A stretch of DNA of 64,000 nucleotides from Clostridia bacterium (GCA_024403775.1 JAKSRE010000010.1:1-64000); one strand, 5' to 3'; numbered from the stretch's first letter, positions 44,966-54,651 are shown. Notes: a model not told the origin generated them from the letters alone. Translations and numbers: made by a program.

Positions 44966-47900
44966 ATGAACTATAAACGCTTAGTAGCGTCATTTCTGAT
45001 GGGCGCGACTTTTGTGAGTGGTTTTGGTGCGCCAGTATTAGGGATAGACTTTGGTGCACTTGATGTATCAGCATCAGTGATTAACTATGCTGACGCTTCA
45101 TCAAATGTAGATGTAAGTGGAATTAAGGCTTTCGTAACACGTTTGTATCAGGTATGTCTTAATAGAAATCCAGAAGAAGATGGACTTAATGGCTGGACAA
45201 ATCAATTAATAAACAGACAGGCAACAGGGTGTTCTGTAGCTTATGGCTTTATTTTTTCACCTGAATTTATTGGGAAGAATCACAGTAACGAAGATTTTGT
45301 AAATTACATGTACGATGCTTTCTTTGGACGTGAGGCAGATGAAGGTGGATTTAACTATTGGGTAGATTTGTTAAATCAGGGAGCAAGCAAAGAATTTGTA
45401 TTCTGTGGATTTGCAAATTCGCAGGAGTTCTCCAATTTGTGTAATAGCTATGGTGTTGTAAGAGGCTTTCATATTGAAGGCTATGACTTTAATCAGGTAG
45501 GCAAGGTAAATCTTTTTGTAGATAGACTTTATAGAATTGTACTTAATAGAGAGTGCGATGACGACGGAATGGGCGGATGGACATTAAAGCTTTTGTCACA
45601 TGAGCAGACAGGCTGTGATGTAGCATATGGCTTTGTATTCTCACCTGAGTTTTTGAATAGACACACATGTGATGACTGTTATGTAGAGATACTTTATAAC
45701 GCATTCTTGGGAAGAAGTTCAGACGAAGGTGGTAAGGCATCGTGGGTAGGAAAGCTTACAGAAGGAGCTTCAAGAGAAGAAGTATTTAACGGTTTTGCAG
45801 GATCTCTGGAATTTGCAGGAATTTGTGCTGATTATGGAATCGAGGCAGGTAGTCTTGGAAGTGGCGCAGGAGTAACACACGCTGAAGGTACATGCACTAT
45901 TTGTGGACAGGGAAATATTGGTGCTACTCCGACAACTGCGCCAAGTAGTGCTCCAACATCAAATTCAACAAGTAATCCGTCAACTAATTCAACACCAACA
46001 TCAAATCCAACTACTAATCAAGGAGTAACAAACACACCTACTTCTGCTCCTTCTGGAAATGGCGCTACAACAACACCAACTCCTACTCCTACAGTTCCAG
46101 CTTCACAGCTAAATTCTAAGGATGTAGTGATGAAAAATGAATATTATGATTTTGATGCTTTGCCAAAAGATACAAGTAGTCTTGATGGTTATGTAGAAAT
46201 TCAGCATGACGGTGAATTTGAATGGGATTCCTATTATTTTGAAAAAGGCCAGATGTTAATGGGTTGGGTTAATATCTATGTAGAAGTAAATGGCGAGAGA
46301 TATCTCTATGGAAAATTGTATTGTGATTTAAATACAGGCCTTGCTTATAAGGATGGTTGGCATGTAATTGATGGAATAAATTACTATTTCGATAAAACGG
46401 GATGGCTTGCTATAGGTGTTTGTGAAATCAATAATGATTTGTATTGCTTTAACGAAAATGGGTTAATGCAATATGGACTTCATGACAATCATTATTTCGA
46501 TCTAGAAACAGGAAAAGCTATTAAAGGCTGGAAAACAGTTGATGGTAAGACATACTATTTTGAATTAAACTATAAACATAAGTATGATATGGTAATAGGT
46601 TGGTTTGAAAAAGATAATAAGCATTACTATTTTGATGATTCTGGCGTATTGCAGTCTGATGGTTGGTTTACAGTAGATGGTAAACGATACTATGCAGGTA
46701 ACGATGGTGCTTTGATGTTGGGTATCAATGATATTGATGGTGAAATCTATTATCTCTCCTTGGATGGCTTGCAAACAGGTTTCGTTAGTCAGAAATATTA
46801 TTTTGATCCAAATACAAAAACAGCTGTAAAGGGATTACAGACAATAGACAACAAACTCTACTACTTTAATGATTCAGGTATCATGCAAAATGGTATTGTT
46901 AATGTAAATGGTACGCTTTACTATGTGGATCATCTGGGTACAGTACGTAACGGAAGATATAGTATTGATGGAAACAAAACATATTTTATTTGTGTGAATA
47001 ATATCGTTCAGACAGGCGTTATAAAATATAACAACAATATTTATATTGCTAATTCAAGTGGAACATTACAGAGCGGATGGCAGACAGTTAATGGAGATAA
47101 ATACTATATTCCTGGAGGATCATCCTATGAAGCTTACACTGGTTTAAATGTGATTGGTGGAACAGTTTATATTTTCGACACGAATACTGCTAAGCTTTGT
47201 AAGGGTTGGACTACACAAAATGGTACAAGATACTACTGTAATGATAATGGTGTGCCTGTAACTGGAGTACAGACTATAGGTGGCAGAAAGTATTACTTTG
47301 ATAATAACGGAGAACAAAAGACAGGGCTTATAACTATTGGTGGCAGCACATATTACTTTAATGACGATATGAAATATGGCTGGATAAGTCTTGGAAATTA
47401 TATGTATTACGCTAATACGTCAACAGGTGCATTATATAAGAACAGCTTACAGCAGATAAATGGCAAGACTTATTATTTTAGTTCTTCAGGATTTTTACTT
47501 ACTGGTGAGCAGCAGATAAATAGTAGCTATTATTTCTTTGGTAATGATGGTGCTATGCTCACAGGCTGGCAATATGTAAGAAGTGGTTATCACTACTATA
47601 ATAGTGATGGTAGAAGACAGGGACCAGGCTGGTTTACTATAGGAAGCACATACTACTACCTTGATTCTAATTCTTATAGACTTACAGGCTGGATACAGGG
47701 AAATGATGGATATTGGTATTATTGTGATGAAGATAAAGCTGGTGCAATGATTACTAATAGCTGGAAGTATACTGATAATTCATGGTTCTATTTTGATTCA
47801 CTCGGTATAATGAAGGATAGTGGCTGGTATCAGGTAGGTGCAGATTGGTATTATTTTGCTAATTATAATGATCCTAAGGGATTTATACATGGTGCTGCTT

Positions 47901-48034
47901 ATAGAAATTGTTGGCTGAGCGATGGTGGATATTGGTATTACTTTAATAATGACTGTATAATGCTTGCAAATCAAAGTAATGTTTATATAGATGGAAATTA
48001 TTATAGCTTTGATGCTTCTGGTCATATGCTATAA
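44966..48034 (+). CDS. Large secreted protein: two DUF4214 domains plus cell-wall/glucan-binding repeats
   Basis: A 1022-residue exported paralogue of the gene at 41177. It has a signal peptide (about 1-36), two DUF4214 domains (about 50-300), a CTICG motif, a Thr/Ser/Pro/Asn stalk (about 315-390) and roughly thirty aromatic cell-wall-binding repeats (about 400-1020), for example KGWKTVDGKTYYFELN and TGWQYVRSGYHYYNSDG. Tyr-Tyr and Gly-Trp pairs recur every ~20 residues, the pattern known to bind choline-substituted polymers or glucans. As in its paralogue, the second DUF4214 domain carries a CDDC/CNNC pair. The ribosome binding site is ATGGAGAAC. It ends in a strong terminator. Confidence 0.87.
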   Translation: MNYKRLVASFLMGATFVSGFGAPVLGIDFGALDVSASVINYADASSNVDVSGIKAFVTRLYQVCLNRNPEEDGLNGWTNQLINRQATGCSVAYGFIFSPEFIGKNHSNEDFVNYMYDAFFGREADEGGFNYWVDLLNQGASKEFVFCGFANSQEFSNLCNSYGVVRGFHIEGYDFNQVGKVNLFVDRLYRIVLNRECDDDGMGGWTLKLLSHEQTGCDVAYGFVFSPEFLNRHTCDDCYVEILYNAFLGRSSDEGGKASWVGKLTEGASREEVFNGFAGSLEFAGICADYGIEAGSLGSGAGVTHAEGTCTICGQGNIGATPTTAPSSAPTSNSTSNPSTNSTPTSNPTTNQGVTNTPTSAPSGNGATTTPTPTPTVPASQLNSKDVVMKNEYYDFDALPKDTSSLDGYVEIQHDGEFEWDSYYFEKGQMLMGWVNIYVEVNGERYLYGKLYCDLNTGLAYKDGWHVIDGINYYFDKTGWLAIGVCEINNDLYCFNENGLMQYGLHDNHYFDLETGKAIKGWKTVDGKTYYFELNYKHKYDMVIGWFEKDNKHYYFDDSGVLQSDGWFTVDGKRYYAGNDGALMLGINDIDGEIYYLSLDGLQTGFVSQKYYFDPNTKTAVKGLQTIDNKLYYFNDSGIMQNGIVNVNGTLYYVDHLGTVRNGRYSIDGNKTYFICVNNIVQTGVIKYNNNIYIANSSGTLQSGWQTVNGDKYYIPGGSSYEAYTGLNVIGGTVYIFDTNTAKLCKGWTTQNGTRYYCNDNGVPVTGVQTIGGRKYYFDNNGEQKTGLITIGGSTYYFNDDMKYGWISLGNYMYYANTSTGALYKNSLQQINGKTYYFSSSGFLLTGEQQINSSYYFFGNDGAMLTGWQYVRSGYHYYNSDGRRQGPGWFTIGSTYYYLDSNSYRLTGWIQGNDGYWYYCDEDKAGAMITNSWKYTDNSWFYFDSLGIMKDSGWYQVGADWYYFANYNDPKGFIHGAAYRNCWLSDGGYWYYFNNDCIMLANQSNVYIDGNYYSFDASGHML

Positions 48035-48090
48035 GCCCTTAAGAATATTTATAGAGGCAGACTTAAAATTTTAAATTCGTTTGATTAAGA

Positions 48091-48127
48091 AGATTTCATT
48101 CGCCGAATTGGTGGATGAAATCTTTTT
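48091..48127 (+). terminator. Terminator after large CW-repeat gene
   Basis: AGATTTCATTCGCC pairs with GGTGGATGAAATCT (imperfect) and is followed by TTTTT. Confidence 0.85.
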
Positions 48128-48212
48128 TGATGAGTTTTATTTGTTGTCCTTCTTAATTAACAAAAATAAATGTATGTTGGCAATATCTGATAAGAAAAAA
48201 CAACAAAAATAA

Positions 48213-48241
48213 TTTACACTATATACAATATTCATTATTAA
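48213..48241 (+). promoter_or_regulatory. Predicted promoter of LRR-DUF4214 gene
   Basis: TTTACA, a 17-bp spacer and TATTAA, ending 19 bp before the start codon. Confidence 0.5.
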
Positions 48242-48260
48242 GTTTTGTATAGGAGGGTTT

Positions 48261-50462
48261 ATGAATAAATTAGTAAAAATGTTGGCTGGCATTTTGAGTA
48301 CTGCATTGGTTTTAAGTAGTGGCGTTTTTGTAAGTAGTCCGATTGTGGCTGCCGACGAGAATGAAGTCATTATTAATGAGAAGAATTTCCCTGATTCTGT
48401 TTTCCGTAAATATGTTCATGATAATTGTCAGATAGGAACACCAGACGATATTCTTACAGAAGAAGAAATCGCAAATATCAACTTCATTAATTTGGGAATT
48501 AAATCTGATGATACTAATCCTTCAAAAATAACGGATCTTACGGGAATTGAATATTTTACTTTTCTATGTTCACTAGAAGCATATAATAACAATATCTCAA
48601 GCATAGATTTATCCAGTAATACAGAACTTTATTATCTGGATTTATCAGGTAATCCAATTAAGACTCTTGACGTATCTTCTTTATCAGAATTATTCACCTT
48701 GAATTGTTACAATACTAAGCTTACAGGAATTGATTTGAGTAAGAATTCAAAGTTGGAGTTTCTTGATCTTACAAATACAAGTATTAGAAATATAGATTTA
48801 TCTAATCTTACAAAACTTTCACAGCTTGTTATAAATGATTCTGAATTAACCACACTTGATATTAGTAAAAATAGTAATCTTCTACTTTTAAGTGCTAAAA
48901 GCAATAAGCTCAAAAATATTACTTTGGGCAGTAACAGTGAACTTAAGGAATTGAATGTAGAGGATAATCTCTTAAGTTCTATAGATCTTAGTGGAGCTAC
49001 AAATCTAACATTCCTGGATATATATCATAATGAGTTAACAAGTCTTGATGTAAGCAAGAATACTCTTCTTACCTGGATTACATGTGGTAGAAATCATCTT
49101 ACTTCAATTGATTTAAGTAACAATAATAATTTGGAAATTTTCTATGCCTCTGATAATCAGTTGAATAGTATTAGATTCCCAACTTCTACTACCCTTAAGT
49201 ATATCGATGTTATTAAGAATAATCTCAATTCAATAGATGTAAGTTCATTTGTAAATCTACAGATGTTGATGATTGACAGAAATAATATTTCAAGTATTGA
49301 TATTAGTAAATTAACTGCGCTTGAGACTCTTACTGCTGACAGAAATCCACTCACTAGTCTTGATGTGAGCAATAATACGAAGCTTTTATTTCTTTCTATA
49401 AATAATACAGACATTGAATCAATCGATATATCCAGTCTTAATAATCTTGGTATATTTGAATCCATGGATACAGGTATTGTTAGAATCGATTTTAGTGGTT
49501 GTCCTAATATCATTCGTACTCTTACTTTGCCTGATGTGAGCAATTTTGAGAAGGATTCAATCAAGTCCTACTATAAGACTGTTGATGGTATTGAATATCG
49601 TGTTCGTACTGATATTAATACAGAAATCGTAATAAATGGTACAGTTATCGCTGGTCCTGAGATTGAAGCAAAACCTATAGTAGAGCCTATTCCTACACCA
49701 CACCCAGAAAAAGAATCACCAAAGAGTATTGGTGAGTTTGTTGACCGCTGCTACAGTGTAACTCTCGGACGTGAGGCTGATCCAGATGGTTACCAATACT
49801 GGTGTAACAGCCTTAATAGCGGTGATATTTGTGGTGCTCAGGCAGGCTATGGTTTTATATTTAGTAGCGAATATATTAATAAAAATAAATCAAATGCCGA
49901 TTATGTAACAGATCTTTATTCAATGTATTTTGGACGTACACCGGATTCAGAAGGATTCGCTTATTGGACTTCCCTCTTAGATAATGGAAAGACACGTGAA
50001 GAGATTATGGCTGGCTTTGCTAATTCTTTGGAATTCTATAACCTTTGCGGTGAGTATGGCGTAGTACAGGGATTTTATGTTGTTGGTATGGATAATACTC
50101 AGCAGGGCGGTATTAATAGTTTTGTTGCTCGTCTCTATAAGATTTTCCTTAATCGTCTCCCAGATATGGGCGGACAAAGCGGCTGGGTAAATATGCTTGT
50201 CTCAGGTGATGCTTCTGGCGCATCTGTTGCATATGGCTTTGCATTTAGTCCTGAGTTCAATAACGATTATCTGGCAAATGAGTTATATGTTGCATGCATG
50301 TATCGTTCTTTCCTCGGTCGTGAACCAGATCAGGCAGGATTTGAAGGCTGGGTATCAATGCTCATCACAGGCGAAGCTACTATGGAAGATGTTTTCGATG
50401 GCTTCAGTCATTCTGCTGAATTTGACAGCATTTGTAAATCCTATGGAATTAGTCCTTTCTGA
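48261..50462 (+). CDS. Secreted leucine-rich-repeat protein with two DUF4214 domains
   Basis: A 733-residue exported protein. It has a signal peptide (about 1-31), a short domain whose EF-hand-like loop is degenerate (GTPDDILTEEE), about sixteen leucine-rich repeats (about 75-430) of the form LTSLDVSKNTLLTWITCG, a short Pro/Glu linker and two DUF4214 domains (about 490-733). Cysteines are rarer in these repeats than in the genes at 23097 and 61045. The DUF4214 module is also the most diverged of the C-terminal type (for example it ends KSYGISPF rather than ASYGIQA). The ribosome binding site AGGAGG precedes the ATG. Confidence 0.88.
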   Translation: MNKLVKMLAGILSTALVLSSGVFVSSPIVAADENEVIINEKNFPDSVFRKYVHDNCQIGTPDDILTEEEIANINFINLGIKSDDTNPSKITDLTGIEYFTFLCSLEAYNNNISSIDLSSNTELYYLDLSGNPIKTLDVSSLSELFTLNCYNTKLTGIDLSKNSKLEFLDLTNTSIRNIDLSNLTKLSQLVINDSELTTLDISKNSNLLLLSAKSNKLKNITLGSNSELKELNVEDNLLSSIDLSGATNLTFLDIYHNELTSLDVSKNTLLTWITCGRNHLTSIDLSNNNNLEIFYASDNQLNSIRFPTSTTLKYIDVIKNNLNSIDVSSFVNLQMLMIDRNNISSIDISKLTALETLTADRNPLTSLDVSNNTKLLFLSINNTDIESIDISSLNNLGIFESMDTGIVRIDFSGCPNIIRTLTLPDVSNFEKDSIKSYYKTVDGIEYRVRTDINTEIVINGTVIAGPEIEAKPIVEPIPTPHPEKESPKSIGEFVDRCYSVTLGREADPDGYQYWCNSLNSGDICGAQAGYGFIFSSEYINKNKSNADYVTDLYSMYFGRTPDSEGFAYWTSLLDNGKTREEIMAGFANSLEFYNLCGEYGVVQGFYVVGMDNTQQGGINSFVARLYKIFLNRLPDMGGQSGWVNMLVSGDASGASVAYGFAFSPEFNNDYLANELYVACMYRSFLGREPDQAGFEGWVSMLITGEATMEDVFDGFSHSAEFDSICKSYGISPF

Positions 50463-50523
50463 TTCATTCTTGCAAATCTTCAGCAAAATCAAAAGTTGAC
50501 AGATATTAAATAATAGATTAACG

Positions 50524-50558
50524 GCCACCTGGAAATGAGATTTTCTGGGTGGCTTTTA
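50524..50558 (+). terminator. Terminator after LRR-DUF4214 gene
   Basis: GCCACCTGGAAA pairs with TTTCTGGGTGGC and is followed by TTTT. Confidence 0.8.
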
Positions 50559-50588
50559 AATGAGATAAAAGTTTTGAATGTGAGAGTT

Positions 50589-50618
50589 TTGCTTTTCGAG
50601 AAGGAAAAGGAATATAAT
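50589..50618 (+). promoter_or_regulatory. Predicted promoter of the six-repeat DUF4214 gene
   Basis: TTGCTT, an 18-bp spacer and TATAAT. TTTTCGAGA lies in the spacer, as at the 19.4 kb promoter. Confidence 0.5.
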
Positions 50619-50646
50619 TAAAAAAGATTTGTTTTGGGAGGTTCAC

Positions 50647-53493
50647 ATGTTATCTTCAATAAGATTAAATAAGGTTATAAGCTGCCTTTTGATGGTAATT
50701 ATTGCTTTTTCTATGCCTGTTATGTCCCTTAAGGTTAATGCTGATTCTTATAGCTGGACTAAATGCACAACGACTATGACTTCAATGACTGTTCAAAGCG
50801 GAATTACAAAGGATCTGGCGATTACTATTGCCAAAGATAAATTTCAAGACGTTAAGAACTACGATATGGTCATCTTCTCTGGAAATGACGAGACTGGCTA
50901 TGAGATTATTACCTATGATGCTGACGAGAGCCGCTGGATATATGAGCCAGGTAAAAGAAACATAGGAATTATTGTAGGTGGAATTAAAGCGGGTTATACC
51001 GCTTATATAATAGGTTTCATTACTGATGACGGCATTCTTCCAGAACTTCCTAAGGATTATAACTGGAATTTCTGCGATGGTGGTCAGATAGTAAATATTA
51101 TTCCAGACAAAGGAATCGAGAAGAATAAAGCAATCGCTGTTGCAGAAGAAGAGATCACAGATCCTGTTATTGGCATGGATATTATCTATAAAAGAGTGGG
51201 TTATGCAGATAATTATTATGCTATTGAATATACTTCCAAAGGTATTTGGGAAGCGAGATCTGAGTACATTTCTTTAAAAGATGTTCAAAACGGACTTCTC
51301 ACTTTTGTAATTGGCAAGGTACAGGATTTGGCAGACCCAAGTAGCTATAACTGGAGTTTATGTACAGCTACAATGCTTGAGATGGAAGTGGATTACGGAA
51401 CTTCTGCGGATGCTGCCTGTGAGATTGCAAAAGCTAATTTTATTAATCCTTCCAAGAATGATATGGTTTTTTATTCTTACCAAGACAACTTATATGAGTT
51501 TGTTTACTATACCGGAAGCACTTGGAAACCTCTTTCTGGTGGATTTACGTTTGATGATATTGTAGCAGGATGTTCTACATCGTGCAAAATCTACGTAATA
51601 GGCAAGGTCTATGAGCCAATTGATGTAAATGATTGTAATTTTATGAGCTGCACGCATGCTATGTGGCGACTTGATGTCGACAAGGGCATAAGAGATGAAG
51701 ATGTGCTTTACTTAGCTCCGCTCCTTCTTCCAAACCCTGAGAAGGGAGACAGCATTATCTATAAGGGTGACTTAGAAAATGACACCTATGAGGGTATATA
51801 TTATTCAGGTTCCGACTGGAAATATTATCCAGGTACATTTAATACAAGCACCATAATCTCAAATATGGATTTAAGTACTGACTCCTGGTATGTAATAGGA
51901 AAGGTTATTGAGACTTCCAAGGTTCCAGAGCAGTATGACTGGAATATGTGCCATGAGGATATGACAGGAATTGAGATTAAAGATTATGATACCCCAATTG
52001 ATGCTGTGGCAGCAGCGGGTATTGCTAATTATCGTTTCGCTACTGCTGTCGAAGGCGATGCTGTTGTCTTTGCTACTGCCGAAAATGGTTTTGTCTATAT
52101 CTATAAAACCTCTGAAGGTACCTGGGATACAGGTATCATTGGGTCTATTTCTGACATCAAAGCAGATATTAATAAGGGTCATAAATGGTATGTCATAGGT
52201 ACGCTTACTATTAATTTATTACCTAGTTCTTATAACTTTAGTAAGTGCGATATAAAGATGAGCAGCATGCTTGTCGAAAGTATGATTAATTCCGATATCG
52301 CGAAGCTAATTGCCGCTAAGGAATTACCAAATGCCGAAGTTGGAACATGCGTGATATTTGAGAGAAATGATGATTCCTATAAGATGGTCACAGTTCTCGA
52401 AGATGGCACCTGGGGTTATGAACCAGCATCTCTTACAGTTGAGAATATTAAGGCACTGATTAATGATGGTGTGGATGTTTTTGTAATTGGTGTTTTGCAA
52501 TATGACAATGAGGAATCAACCAACTCACCAACACCAACTGGTAGTGCTACGCCAACTGGTGGAACTACTGGTGGTTCGACGCCTACTGCTACTCCTTCAG
52601 TAGCACCTACTTCTACTTCTGCGCCAACTGCAGCTCCAACTTCTACTGTTGCCCCAACAACTACTAGTCAGCCAACTGCGGCTCCAACTTCTACTGTAGT
52701 GCCAACAACTGTAGTTCCTACTTCCACTCCAAATGCTTCACCTACTGCAGCTCCAGAACTTAATGTAGGTGACTTCATTAACCGCTGCTATAGCGTAGCT
52801 CTTGGTCGTGAGGCTGACGAGGCTGGATATAACTACTGGGTTGAATCACTCACAGGCGGTCAGGCTTGCGGTGCTCAGGTTGGTTACGGATTCATCTTCT
52901 CTCAGGAGTATATAAACAAGAATCGTTCCGATGAAGAATTCGTAGATGATATGTATGCTATGTACTTTGGACGTGAGGCTGATAACGCTGGATTTAACTA
53001 CTGGGTAGATGCTCTTAAGAGTGGCTTAACACGTGAAGACATCATGGCAGGTTTTGCTAACTCAGAAGAGTTCTATAACCTTTGTAATAAGTATGGCGTA
53101 GTATGTGGAACATACCTGGTTAGTGTTCCAAACGATGTACAGGGCGGAGTTAACTGCTTTGTAGCTAGACTTTATAAAGTATGCTTAAACAGACTTCCTG
53201 ATATGGGAGGCCAGGCTGGCTGGGTATTAAAGCTTATGAATGGTGAAGTATCTGGAACAAGTGCTGCTTATGGATTTGTATTCTCACCAGAATTTATTGG
53301 AAAGAATCCAAGTAATGAAGCATTCGTAAATTATATGTATGCTGCATTCTTTGGTAGAGAAGCTGACGAAGCTGGATTTAATGCATGGGTAGATGTATTA
53401 AATGGTGGCGGATCTTATGAGGATGTATTTAACGGCTTTACTGGTTCAGCAGAGTTCTTTAATCTTTGCGCAAGCTATGGAATTCAGGCTTAA
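50647..53493 (+). CDS. Secreted protein with six copies of an unrecognised ~95-residue repeat and two DUF4214 domains
   Basis: A 948-residue exported protein. A signal peptide (about 1-32) is followed by six related repeats, starting near residues 35, 138, 233, 330, 429 and 528. Each opens with an aromatic-rich Y(N/S)W-x2-C segment, has a central IYY/VFY strand and G-x-W, and closes with YVIGK or a close variant. Each has one Cys near its start. I do not recognise the repeat family. A Thr/Pro/Ser stalk (about 628-710) and two DUF4214 domains (about 715-948) follow. The ATG was chosen for the GGGAGGT upstream; an in-frame TTG 18 bases earlier overlaps it. The final 170 bp of the gene are identical to the gene ending at 57204. 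Confidence 0.85.
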   Translation: MLSSIRLNKVISCLLMVIIAFSMPVMSLKVNADSYSWTKCTTTMTSMTVQSGITKDLAITIAKDKFQDVKNYDMVIFSGNDETGYEIITYDADESRWIYEPGKRNIGIIVGGIKAGYTAYIIGFITDDGILPELPKDYNWNFCDGGQIVNIIPDKGIEKNKAIAVAEEEITDPVIGMDIIYKRVGYADNYYAIEYTSKGIWEARSEYISLKDVQNGLLTFVIGKVQDLADPSSYNWSLCTATMLEMEVDYGTSADAACEIAKANFINPSKNDMVFYSYQDNLYEFVYYTGSTWKPLSGGFTFDDIVAGCSTSCKIYVIGKVYEPIDVNDCNFMSCTHAMWRLDVDKGIRDEDVLYLAPLLLPNPEKGDSIIYKGDLENDTYEGIYYSGSDWKYYPGTFNTSTIISNMDLSTDSWYVIGKVIETSKVPEQYDWNMCHEDMTGIEIKDYDTPIDAVAAAGIANYRFATAVEGDAVVFATAENGFVYIYKTSEGTWDTGIIGSISDIKADINKGHKWYVIGTLTINLLPSSYNFSKCDIKMSSMLVESMINSDIAKLIAAKELPNAEVGTCVIFERNDDSYKMVTVLEDGTWGYEPASLTVENIKALINDGVDVFVIGVLQYDNEESTNSPTPTGSATPTGGTTGGSTPTATPSVAPTSTSAPTAAPTSTVAPTTTSQPTAAPTSTVVPTTVVPTSTPNASPTAAPELNVGDFINRCYSVALGREADEAGYNYWVESLTGGQACGAQVGYGFIFSQEYINKNRSDEEFVDDMYAMYFGREADNAGFNYWVDALKSGLTREDIMAGFANSEEFYNLCNKYGVVCGTYLVSVPNDVQGGVNCFVARLYKVCLNRLPDMGGQAGWVLKLMNGEVSGTSAAYGFVFSPEFIGKNPSNEAFVNYMYAAFFGREADEAGFNAWVDVLNGGGSYEDVFNGFTGSAEFFNLCASYGIQA

Positions 53494-53605
53494 GGTTATC
53501 TAAAATTAAACTAACTAATACAAAAGCACCAGTCACTTGATAAGTGGCTGGTGTTTTATATGTATAAATATTGGGACAAATAAGCGAATAAATCACAATA
53601 AAAAC
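53323..53605 (+). repeat. 283-bp exact duplication, copy 1
   Basis: By eye identical to 57034-57316. It covers the last 57 codons of the DUF4214 module, the stop codon, the terminator and 47 bp beyond. Identity stops exactly where the toxin-antitoxin module begins in the other copy. Confidence 0.85.
53526..53558 (+). terminator. Terminator in the 283-bp duplication (copy 1)
   Basis: GCACCAG-TCACTTGATAAGTGG-CTGGTG followed by TTTTA. Confidence 0.8.
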
Positions 53606-53687
53606 TCGCCCATTGTCGGATTTGGTTCATCCTAGGGCGAGATTATCTTAAACATAGGCAACCGTCCAAATGGACTGTGCTTTTCTT
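53600..53687 (-). ncRNA. Orphan type I antitoxin-like RNA (copy 1, no toxin gene)
   Basis: On the minus strand a -10 box TATTAT with extended TG (53694-53699) is followed by GCACAGTCCATTTGGACGG, a small hairpin, then GTTGCCT and a terminator whose perfect stem CTCGCCC/GGGCGAG is followed by a T-run. The layout matches the antitoxin at 57.6 kb, but the toxin promoter and reading frame are absent; the sequence runs straight from the 283-bp duplication into the terminator. The terminator stem differs from the other two copies. The RNA is predicted, not shown. Confidence 0.6.
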
Positions 53688-53733
53688 ATGTAAATAATAG
53701 CACATTTACTCTTTTTATTCTACAAATTTTTGC

Positions 53734-53796
53734 CGTCACAAAGAACCAAGCGTTTTTGTCACAAAAATTGTGACGTTTGAAGGCTTTCTTTGTGAC
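53734..53796. repeat. Nested GTCACAAA/TTTGTGAC element (copy 2)
   Basis: Two left and two right motifs around the palindrome GTCACAAAAATTGTGAC, followed by the conserved tail ATCCAACTAGGTAATAATC. Confidence 0.8.
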
Positions 53797-53931
53797 ACAT
53801 GAGATTTCAATCCAACTAGGTAATAATCTGAGTAGTTCCAGAAATGCTGAATAAAAATAATTTACTAATATCAAGTTTTAATGTATTATAGACACTGTTA
53901 TGAAAATATATTTTTAGTTAGGAGAATGAAA

Positions 53932-54477
53932 ATGAAAAGAACTAAGTTTACAAAAGCAATAGCTAATTTCCTGGTTATGGTTTCTATGTTTTCTGCTATT
54001 GCGGTAATCCCAAAACAGGTAGAGGCAGCAGGAGAAAGGGAAGCGTCCAGATCTTCGTCAACGACTGGTGATAGAAATTCGTCCAGATTTTCATTACCGA
54101 ATAGTGGTAGAGGAACGATTTTGTCACCGACCAGTGATAGAAGAGTGAATTTCTGTTATAGAGTAGCTCTTGCAGTGTTAAACATTGATTTTTACAGTAC
54201 TGGATTTCAGAAAACTCTATCAGCTGCTCTTGTAAATCCTAATGGATTTGATGCAGCAGCATATGCACGAGGAATTTTCAAAAGTAGTTATATAAATATA
54301 GATGACAGTTCATATGTATATCAACTTTATAGAGCTCTTTTTGATAGAACCCCAAGTGCTCCAGAAGCAAACTATTGGATAGATCGTATTAATAAGGGTG
54401 ATTCTAGAGAATATATTTTAGAGTGTTTTTTAGCTTCAGATGAATTTAGAACAATAGCAAGAAATTTGAGATACTGA
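53932..54477 (+). CDS. Small secreted protein with a single divergent DUF4214-like domain
   Basis: An exported protein of 181 residues. A signal peptide (about 1-33, ending VEAA) and a Ser/Arg-rich segment with three SxTGDR-like repeats precede a domain (about 75-180) that keeps the DUF4214 hallmarks in weakened form: NFCYRVALAVLN, YVYQLYRALFDRTPSAPEANYWIDRINKGDSREYIL and ASDEF. It lacks the YGFIFS and FAGFANS segments of the full domains, so this is about one domain or less. The start is the ATG seven bases after AGGAG; upstream in-frame ATGs are badly spaced. Without a passenger domain it may be a minimal family member or a decayed one. Confidence 0.7.
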   Translation: MKRTKFTKAIANFLVMVSMFSAIAVIPKQVEAAGEREASRSSSTTGDRNSSRFSLPNSGRGTILSPTSDRRVNFCYRVALAVLNIDFYSTGFQKTLSAALVNPNGFDAAAYARGIFKSSYINIDDSSYVYQLYRALFDRTPSAPEANYWIDRINKGDSREYILECFLASDEFRTIARNLRY

Positions 54478-54552
54478 TCTAGTCACATTTGGTATTGGAA
54501 AAATTTCATTTTAGATAATATTATTTGTGATGCTTTCTTTATAAAACATAAT

Positions 54553-54592
54553 AACTACCTCAAAACTCAGTTGGTTTTGAGGTAGTTTTTTT
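54553..54592 (+). terminator. Terminator after the small DUF4214 gene
   Basis: AACTACCTCAAAAC pairs with GTTTTGAGGTAGTT and is followed by a run of T. Confidence 0.9.
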
Positions 54593-54651
54593 GTTATTGA
54601 TTTACTTTGATTTGTATCAGATAATATTTATATTGAGAAGGAGGGAAAATT

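Noticed and set aside
53881..53931. Longer N-terminus for the small DUF4214-like protein.
   Set aside because: The extra residues precede the ribosome binding site AGGAG and spoil the signal peptide.
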